Source: Thermoplasmata archaeon (lineage in GTDB: Archaea > Thermoplasmatota > E2 > DHVEG-1 > B8-G13). Taken from it: a stretch of 10,876 nucleotides of DNA. Both the position numbers and the translations under genes were made by a program. The stretch is from NCBI GenBank assembly GCA_021162485.1, contig JAGGYP010000071.1, positions 1-10,876 on the forward strand, written 5' to 3'. Under the pieces are notes generated by a model. The model made no database searches and was not told the origin of the DNA. It was given only the letters and a program-made list of their open reading frames with translations. This document shows, piece by piece, positions 6,611 through 10,876 of the stretch. Positions within the stretch are counted from its first letter, which is position 1. Each line of letters begins with the position of its first letter.

Positions 6611-7444
6611 TTATTTTTCTAAAATTATATCATATGTTTTTTCTGGGTTTTCTTTATGTATCATATATGCCTGCTTTTCTGTCATAGCCCCATTTTCCAA
6701 TAGGTTTTTTGTTACTTTTGGAACTGTTTTGGGTCCTAATACTGCACCAGGTCTTTTTGGATCATCAATGTAATCTGTTTCCATTAAAAACCTGTTTCCC
6801 TTTTTTAATGCCTCTATTATATTCTTTTTACTCGCGAGTATAGAGGGCATTAAACCATGGTTTTCTTTTTCTAACACTAAAGGTGGGGAGAAATGTTTGA
6901 TTATTTTATGAGGTTTTAATCCTGCTTTTTTACCAAGCTCTACAAGCTCTTTACACTGCTTAGGAGTTGCAGTTTCTGCGTGAATCACTACTGCTGCATT
7001 TGCATCTTTAGCTTTTTGCATACTGTAGAGCAGCAATTCATTACAATCTTCTATGATTTTCTTATCAACTGGAAAGTGCGGCCGCCCTATCTCACCAATA
7101 CCAATGCACTTTTTATCCTCACATAATCTTGCAGCTAGATCTATGCCTTTTTTCATTATCTCCAGTGTTTTATCCCTGCCAAAAACATCGTTAAGTTTAA
7201 GATAATCAACAGGATAAGGGGCAACTGTTACAAAAACATCTATATCTAGTTTCTTCTTTATCTCCTCAGCCATTTTAAGAGTCTCATGATAGCAAGGTTT
7301 GTAACTTTTATATTTTATCACAATCTCAGGCATTGGATATTGACATAGAACAAAATGGGTACCGCCAGCTTTTTTAAACTCCTTCACTGCGTCTAGGAAT
7401 TTCCCATCTCTTCTCAGATGTAAATGATTATCAAATATTAACAT
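6611..7444 (-). CDS. TatD-related metal-dependent hydrolase (archaeal type)
   Basis: This 277-residue amidohydrolase-superfamily TIM barrel has the expected metal ligands: DNHLHL at residues 5-10 (first-strand HxH), GIGEIGRPH near 115-123 with its Glu and His, VIHAE, then IKHFSPP and the late Asp in METDY. The closing NPEKTY resembles the NP...F/Y end of TatD proteins. Bacterial TatD proteins are metal-dependent nucleases; this archaeal subgroup is annotated only as predicted hydrolases, so the substrate is open. The ATG at 7444 matches the family N-terminus. No ribosome site precedes it, and AT-rich sequence about 30 nt upstream suggests a short-leader or leaderless message. It diverges from the secreted amidotransferase-like gene and converges on the zinc-protein gene. 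Confidence 0.9.
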   Translation of the reverse strand: MLIFDNHLHLRRDGKFLDAVKEFKKAGGTHFVLCQYPMPEIVIKYKSYKPCYHETLKMAEEIKKKLDIDVFVTVAPYPVDYLKLNDVFGRDKTLEIMKKGIDLAARLCEDKKCIGIGEIGRPHFPVDKKIIEDCNELLLYSMQKAKDANAAVVIHAETATPKQCKELVELGKKAGLKPHKIIKHFSPPLVLEKENHGLMPSILASKKNIIEALKKGNRFLMETDYIDDPKRPGAVLGPKTVPKVTKNLLENGAMTEKQAYMIHKENPEKTYDIILEK

Positions 7445-7550
7445 TGCAGATAAAAAATAGTAACATTAGTTTGATTTTTAACTGTTTATATCATTATATT
7501 AGAAAATTTTATTTATTAGAAAACAATGTTTTTAGATGGAGGGTGCTAAA

Positions 7551-8519
7551 ATGAGGAGGAACAAAAAAACGTTGTTTTATATAATGGTTTTATTAAGCTT
7601 CATTCTTATAGTTTTTCCTGCTTTTTCATCCACCTCATCATTTTTCCCAAATCAAAAGATAGTAAGAATTGCGATTATAAGACAAACATGGGATCCTTTG
7701 GATGTAGCAGCAAGTGGGGCTGCCTCAAATTATATGCATGCGATATGTCTAAGAGAGGGAGAAAAACGTTACAATGTTAAATTCAGAATATATGATTTCT
7801 GGGATAGCTGGAACGGTGGAGATGTACAAAATGATTTATTGTTTAAAAAGAAAATAGATGTGGTGATCGCACCTGGCGGATTTGGTGGATGGTACACACC
7901 AGAAAAATATAGGGAAAAAATTAGAAGATTTGTGTTTCTTGGAGGTGGTTTCTATGGCATATGTGGTGATTCAACATTTGGATCTATGGGTGTAAAACAC
8001 CTGCATAATAGATATATAAAACTGCTGAACAGGCTATTAGGCTACGAGGGTTTTTCACCAATGCTTGGTCTCGCTAATGTTTATACAGATATATCAGATT
8101 TGTTAGAAATAATTGGTATTCCTCTATTTTTTACAAAGCTTGATATGATAAAAATCCTGGCTTCTCTACCTATTTCACGTGCACCGATTCGTATCCTGCC
8201 AACTAATCCACCAATACAAAAACCCTATTTTAAGCAAAAGATTAGAGTGATGCTCGGCAATGCACCTATGGTAAATGGACCTCTAATAAAGAGGTTATAC
8301 ATGCCAAGGGTTATAACACTAGCAGTTTTCGCAGGATGTGACAAACCATATACTAGGTCGATCGAGGGGAAAAAAGCAATAATAGCTACAACCTATGGTA
8401 GAGGTAGAGTTGTATTATCTGCAGTTCATGCTGAGTTGACTCTTTTTAATCAGAAGGCTCATGATATATATGTTAGAAATGTTCTGTGGCTTGCTAATGC
8501 TTTGCCATTAAAAAAATAA
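7551..8519 (+). CDS. Secreted class-I glutamine-amidotransferase-like protein (BPL_N-type)
   Basis: This 322-residue protein begins with a classic Sec signal (RRNKK, a hydrophobic core at about residues 8-24, then AFSS) and lacks a lipobox cysteine. The mature part starts with a Rossmann-like strand (IVRIAIIRQ). It then carries VIAPGGFGGWY (105-115) and the nucleophile elbow FYGICGDSTFG (134-144), with C138 as candidate nucleophile, and ends with GRGRVVLSAVHAE (283-295), where H293 and E295 could complete a Cys-His-Glu triad. This matches class-I amidotransferase-like folds, particularly the biotin-protein-ligase N-terminal type, but there is no ligase domain. The reaction and partner are unknown. 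The start is the ATG at 7551, with GGAGGGTG (7538-7545) just upstream; an ATG at 7536 lies inside that site region and is unlikely. It converges on another secreted protein gene 19 nt past its stop. Confidence 0.8.
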   Translation: MRRNKKTLFYIMVLLSFILIVFPAFSSTSSFFPNQKIVRIAIIRQTWDPLDVAASGAASNYMHAICLREGEKRYNVKFRIYDFWDSWNGGDVQNDLLFKKKIDVVIAPGGFGGWYTPEKYREKIRRFVFLGGGFYGICGDSTFGSMGVKHLHNRYIKLLNRLLGYEGFSPMLGLANVYTDISDLLEIIGIPLFFTKLDMIKILASLPISRAPIRILPTNPPIQKPYFKQKIRVMLGNAPMVNGPLIKRLYMPRVITLAVFAGCDKPYTRSIEGKKAIIATTYGRGRVVLSAVHAELTLFNQKAHDIYVRNVLWLANALPLKK

Positions 8520-8534
8520 AAAAAGAGAGAAAAG
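8509..8534 (-). terminator. T-rich tract (minus strand) after the 169-residue protein gene
   Basis: On the minus strand the bases just beyond the stop at 8539 are a long T-rich run, overlapping the end of the converging amidotransferase-like gene. This is a plausible archaeal terminator for the minus-strand gene. Confidence 0.4.
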
Positions 8535-8538
8535 TTTT

Positions 8539-9048
8539 TTAGCAGATTGCAAAGCAGCTCCACATTGCTGTAACGAACAAGGCAACCCATATGTATATGT
8601 ACCAGCACATAAGAAACGTTAGCGGAGTCCAGTTTGGAGATGTTTTTCCAAGTATTCTTGAGTTCAGTTTTAGAAGCATATCTGCATTGTTTGCCCCTTT
8701 GTCTAGTTTTTTGATGATTTCCTGCATCATTTGCATGTTTAGTCTACCGTTTTTTATTATGTTTCTAAATATTTTTCTGAAATTTTCGTTGTTCTTGATT
8801 ATGTTGTTAAACCTGGCTAACATGCTACTCTGAAGCTTTGGTAGTGCTATGTCGTTTTCATCATGTTTTTTGATATAGTTTGTGTTTGATATTTCTTTTC
8901 TATTCAAGGCATTGGATATTCGTATGGTGTATAATGGTGTTGTAGCTTGTGCGGTTGAGTTTTTGTTTGAGGTGCCGACGACAGAGTTAAACGTTGCTAG
9001 GAAAATTATTGCTGCAATGCCTAAAGCTATAAGGTATTTCCCTCTCAT
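8539..9048 (-). CDS. Small secreted or membrane-anchored protein of unknown family
   Basis: I do not recognise this 169-residue protein. Residues 1-25 form a signal sequence (MRGK followed by a hydrophobic core ending FNSVVG). A short Ser/Thr/Asn linker follows, then TPLYTIR (37-43), which may be a conserved segment. Residues 70-135 are charged and helix-prone, rich in Asn, Lys and Ile. The C-terminus (141-169) is strongly hydrophobic, holding three Trp (144-163 region) and Cys at 148, 165 and 169, and it ends WSCFAIC. A C-terminal anchor, a Cys/aromatic tail awaiting modification, or a disulfide-bearing tail are all possible. The ATG at 9048 follows a weak AAGTGAT site, with a TATA box at 9082-9091. 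Its 3' end faces the secreted amidotransferase-like gene, so a shared extracytoplasmic role is possible but unproven. Confidence 0.7.
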   Translation of the reverse strand: MRGKYLIALGIAAIIFLATFNSVVGTSNKNSTAQATTPLYTIRISNALNRKEISNTNYIKKHDENDIALPKLQSSMLARFNNIIKNNENFRKIFRNIIKNGRLNMQMMQEIIKKLDKGANNADMLLKLNSRILGKTSPNWTPLTFLMCWYIYIWVALFVTAMWSCFAIC

Positions 9049-9081
9049 ATTTTATCACTTTTATTTTATAATAATAGATTA

Positions 9082-9091
9082 GTATATAAAT
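9082..9091 (-). promoter_or_regulatory. TATA box of the 169-residue secreted protein gene
   Basis: The minus strand reads ATTTATATAC here, placing initiation near 9060 and leaving a leader of about 12 nt before the ATG at 9048. The 9049-9296 gap holds this promoter, the divergent promoter at 9161-9170 and the helicase-unit leader; I see no further gene in it. Confidence 0.55.
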
Positions 9092-9160
9092 TTTTCTATA
9101 TGGATAAAAATTGAGATGCCTATGTTTTAATGATCAAACATTAATCTTGTGATGATGCAA

Positions 9161-9170
9161 AACTATATAA
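9161..9170 (+). promoter_or_regulatory. TATA box of the Cys-rich protein / helicase unit
   Basis: AACTATATAA is a good archaeal TATA box and predicts initiation near 9193, leaving a leader of about 100 nt before the first ATG at 9297. No other convincing box lies closer to the gene. Confidence 0.5.
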
Positions 9171-9212
9171 GACACCTACAGCATTAGAGGAACTAGAAGA
9201 TAAAAACTTAAC

Positions 9213-9284
9213 CCTTTTCAACCAACTGAATCGGGAAGACGTTTTTTAACAAAAACCAGCTTTTGATAAGCTGTTGTTAAAAGG
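9213..9284 (+). promoter_or_regulatory. Leader hairpin covering the ribosome site of the Cys-rich protein gene
   Basis: TTTTAACAA (9244-9252) pairs with TTGTTAAAA (9274-9282), and CAGCTT (9257-9262) pairs with AAGCTG (9268-9273). Together they make a 15-bp stem with a 4-nt bulge and a 5-nt loop. The 3' arm runs into the ribosome site AAAAGGA (9279-9285). An alternative pairing, CCTTTT-c-AAC (9213-9222) with GTTAAAAGG (9276-9284), would cover the site fully and exclude the first stem. This suggests translational control of the unit. Confidence 0.5.
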
Positions 9285-9296
9285 AAAAAAATAATT

Positions 9297-9473
9297 ATGA
9301 GATATAATAGTAGAAAAAAAGATCAAAGAGAAAAAAGAAAGGGAAAGGTCATCAGATGCAGCATTGTGAATGGACCTGTGTTTGAGTATGAGACATGCTC
9401 TCAGTTTAGTCTAAAACCTAATTCAGTTGCAGGTTCGCAACAAAATTGTAAAAACTGTGTCCATTCTTTTTAA
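9297..9473 (+). CDS. Small Cys-rich, probably zinc-binding protein upstream of the helicase
   Basis: This 58-residue reading starts at ATG 9297 behind AAAAGGA (spacing about 11 nt) and ends at TAA 9471-9473, 27 nt before the helicase start. The first 20 residues are very basic (SRKKDQREKRKGK). They are followed by C21, C34, and a closing CKNC pair at C51 and C54, in a context (YETCSQF, then NCKNC) that looks like a metal-binding module with three spaced ligand groups. The basic head plus cysteine tail suggests a small RNA-binding zinc protein; this is inference and I cannot name a family. The spacing and the shared promoter suggest it is co-transcribed with the helicase and may be its partner. 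Its leader contains the hairpin at 9244-9282. Confidence 0.65.
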   Translation: MRYNSRKKDQREKRKGKVIRCSIVNGPVFEYETCSQFSLKPNSVAGSQQNCKNCVHSF

Positions 9474-9500
9474 TTTTTTTAGAGATGGTGAAAAATAATT

Positions 9501-10676
9501 GTGAAATTTGATGAATTGAATATAAAATCTGAAATTGTTGAAAAAACAAGAGAATCTGGTTTTAAACAACTCACAAGTATACAGGAAAAGTGTATGAGAG
9601 AGATAATAGAGGGTAGAGATGTTGTTGGCCAAGCGGAAACAGGATCAGGTAAAACACTTGCCTTTACTCTGCCAATACTGGATAAGATCAGATTAAATGG
9701 CAACCTACAAGCAGTTGTATTAACTCCAACTAGGGAATTGTGTGTGCAGGTAACAGGAGTTTTTCAAGAGTTTGGAAAACCTCTTGGGGTCAAAACAGTT
9801 AGCATATATGGAGGTGTAAGTATCGAACCGCAGATTAGAAACTTGCATAGTGCCCACGTGGTTGTTGGAACACCAGGTAGAATATTAGATCATATAAGAA
9901 GAAAAACCATTGATTTTTCCAACATTAGATTTCTTGTACTTGATGAAACAGATAAGATGCTTGATATGGGATTCATAGAGGATGTTAGTAGGATTATATC
10001 CTATTTTCCAAGGGAAAGACAAGCTCTTATGTTTAGCGCTACTATATCACAAGGTGTTCAGAGGATAGCAAGAAAATATTTAAAAAATCCTCTGCTTGTT
10101 ATGACAAAACAATTGGTAGACGGAAGCAAATTAAAGCAAGTGTATTATGATATTTACCAGCAGAATGACAAGTTTTCCCTTTTAGTACATCTACTAAAGG
10201 AGCATACTTTTGGCCTGTCAATAGTGTTTTGTGGAACAAGAAAAGAGACAGATGTTGTTGCAAGAAATCTTAGAAAACAGGGTGTAAAAGCGTTGGCTAT
10301 ACATGGTGGAATGGGTCAGGATAAGAGGCTAAGATCTCTTGAGGCGTTAAAAAAACAAACGATAGATGTGCTAGTGGCAACAGATGTAGCTGCTCGAGGA
10401 CTTGATATTAAAAACGTCACATATGTGTATAATTATGATGTGCCAAAGACCCCACAGGAATATATTCATAGGGTGGGAAGAACAGCAAGAGCAGGTAAAA
10501 ACGGAGTTGCGATAACATTACTCACCAGGCGTGATCATGACAATTTTAGACGGGTGCAAAGTGATGATAAACTTATGATAGAAGAGGCAAATTTTCCACG
10601 ATTTAAAAAGGTGCCTCTTTTTAGAAACTCCTCTGAGAGGGGGAACAATGCTTTTAACAAAAGATATCGATGGTAA
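9501..10676 (+). CDS. DEAD-box-family ATP-dependent RNA helicase
   Basis: This 391-residue cytoplasmic helicase unwinds or remodels RNA using ATP. All core motifs are visible: GF..LTSIQ (residues 20-28, Q motif), AETGSGKT (45-52, Walker A), PTREL (76-80), TPGRILD (124-130), DETD (148-151, motif II), SAT (179-181), VFCGTRKE (242-249), ATDVAARGLD (293-302) and HRVGRTARAG (323-332). Motif II reads DETD, not DEAD, which still fits the DExD pattern. After the RecA2 domain only a short basic tail remains (about 350-391, ending NKRYRW), so it is a minimal helicase without the DbpA-type RNA-binding domain. The start is GTG at 9501, with GGTGA (9487-9491) 9 nt upstream. It is the second gene after the small Cys-rich protein. 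Bacterial and archaeal relatives of this size are often cold-induced; regulation here is suggested only by the leader structure. Confidence 0.96.
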   Translation: MKFDELNIKSEIVEKTRESGFKQLTSIQEKCMREIIEGRDVVGQAETGSGKTLAFTLPILDKIRLNGNLQAVVLTPTRELCVQVTGVFQEFGKPLGVKTVSIYGGVSIEPQIRNLHSAHVVVGTPGRILDHIRRKTIDFSNIRFLVLDETDKMLDMGFIEDVSRIISYFPRERQALMFSATISQGVQRIARKYLKNPLLVMTKQLVDGSKLKQVYYDIYQQNDKFSLLVHLLKEHTFGLSIVFCGTRKETDVVARNLRKQGVKALAIHGGMGQDKRLRSLEALKKQTIDVLVATDVAARGLDIKNVTYVYNYDVPKTPQEYIHRVGRTARAGKNGVAITLLTRRDHDNFRRVQSDDKLMIEEANFPRFKKVPLFRNSSERGNNAFNKRYRW

Positions 10677-10718
10677 AGATTTGATTGATAAATACACCTC
10701 TGCTGTTAGGAGCTAAAG

Positions 10719-10726
10719 TATATAAT
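10719..10726 (+). promoter_or_regulatory. TATA-like box before the GC-richer segment at the window edge
   Basis: TATATAAT predicts initiation near 10749, at the left side of the GC-richer stretch with nested inverted repeats. It lies 43 nt after the helicase stop codon. Confidence 0.4.
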
Positions 10727-10744
10727 GGGATAAGTGATGGGCCT

Positions 10745-10842
10745 GCCCGTGTTTACATAGCCCATATGGAGGGATTTTTGGCAACAGAATGCGGTTTTTT
10801 GGCCTGTTGGTTTTTCACCATGGGCAATATTGAGCCTGTCAC
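10745..10842 (+). ncRNA. Candidate small structured RNA (unnamed)
   Basis: The segment is about half G+C by my count (10739-10841), clearly above its surroundings, and lies between a TATA-like box and a T-rich tract. GCCCAT (10760-10765) pairs with ATGGGC (10820-10825). Inside it, GG-a-GGGA (10768-10774) can pair with TTTTCACC-side bases (10813-10819, with G-U pairs and one mismatch), and CAACAG (10782-10787) pairs with CTGTTG (10804-10809). The arms nest as one long stem-loop. It matches no RNA class I know: no tRNA, SRP, RNase P or full C/D box pattern. It could also be the leader or attenuator of a gene beyond the window. Confidence 0.3.
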
Positions 10843-10870
10843 TTTAAACCTTTTTCTTTTATTTTTTTGT
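10843..10870 (+). terminator. T-rich tract near the window end
   Basis: The runs TTTTTCTTTT and ATTTTTTTG are the strongest T tract after the helicase gene. They would terminate either the helicase transcript or a short RNA from the box at 10719-10726. Confidence 0.4.
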
Positions 10871-10876
10871 TTAGCC

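Larger units (their letters stand above)
10648..10876 (+). other. Possible start of a further gene, broken by a frame change and cut by the window edge
   Basis: An ATG at 10648, inside the helicase end, is preceded by GAGAGGGGG, a good ribosome site. Its frame ends after 22 codons at TAA 10714-10716. A frame one base later is open from TTG 10685 to the window edge (64 codons) and reads protein-like at first (TPLLLGAKVYNGISDGPA), then becomes hydrophobic and Phe-rich where the DNA is T-rich. A one-base indel near 10694-10700 would join the two. It could be a real gene with a sequencing error, a decayed gene, or chance. It conflicts with the structured-RNA reading of the same bases. I recognise no family. 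Confidence 0.25.

Noticed and set aside
6489..6773. Plus-strand reading overlapping the zinc-protein gene and the TatD-like gene
   Set aside because: It lies out of frame across two well-supported genes and a T-rich terminator region, and its predicted product shows no family features.
8591..9082. Plus-strand readings opposite the 169-residue secreted protein
   Set aside because: The minus-strand reading has a signal sequence, a TATA box at the right distance and full length, so the plus-strand ones are shadows.
9149..9229. Possible C/D box RNA: GTGATGA at 9149-9155 and CTGA at 9226-9229
   Set aside because: A strong TATA box (9161-9170) lies between the two boxes, the spacing is too long, and no D'/C' boxes or terminal stem are visible.
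10734..10740. C-box-like GTGATGG near the window edge
   Set aside because: The last base does not fit RTGATGA and there is no CTGA box at a suitable distance downstream.
10753..10875. Minus-strand reading open from the window edge to 10753 (40 codons, Lys-rich)
   Set aside because: The Lys-rich content is what the reverse of a T tract gives, there is no recognisable motif, and the plus strand has better-supported signals here.

Overview
This window looks like part of an AT-rich archaeal chromosome, probably from a euryarchaeal lineage; a Thermoplasmatota relative is my guess, not a demonstrated placement. The archaeal signs are a GPN-loop GTPase, the tail of what looks like a wyosine-synthesis enzyme (Taw1), TATA-type promoter boxes at archaeal spacing, GGTG/GGAGG-type ribosome sites with frequent GTG or TTG starts, and T-rich tracts after genes. 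There are no insertion sequences, CRISPR arrays, tRNAs or rRNAs, and no classical defence or biosynthetic cluster.

Left part (1-2950): the C-terminal tail of a plus-strand gene (taw1-like) converges on a minus-strand nucleotide cluster transcribed as pyrE, purD and a GPN-loop GTPase. PyrE makes OMP for pyrimidines and PurD makes GAR for purines; both draw on PRPP-derived intermediates. The GTPase sits 22 nt behind purD.

Middle (3000-7450): four plus-strand genes follow: a TldE/PmbA-type protein, a left-handed beta-helix (hexapeptide) acyltransferase, an EamA (DMT) transporter and a 61-residue CxxC-x17-CxxC zinc protein. The last has a leader with two adjacent hairpins, one of them a perfect 16-bp palindrome. 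A minus-strand TatD-like metal-dependent hydrolase converges on it.

Right part (7500-10876): a secreted glutamine-amidotransferase-like (BPL_N-type) protein converges on a small secreted or membrane protein of unknown family that ends in a Cys/Trp-rich hydrophobic tail. Next comes a two-gene RNA-metabolism unit: a 58-residue Cys-rich protein, shorter than many gene callers report, followed 27 nt later by a DEAD-box-type RNA helicase. The unit has a roughly 100-nt leader that can fold the first ribosome site into a hairpin. After the helicase, a GC-richer stretch with its own TATA-like box, nested inverted repeats and a terminal T tract may be a small structured RNA. The same bases also carry an open reading frame that runs off the window.

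Most of the window is ordinary housekeeping sequence. The parts most worth a second look are the helicase leader and its small Cys-rich partner, the double-hairpin leader of the zinc protein, the secreted pair at 7551-9048, and the 3' edge.
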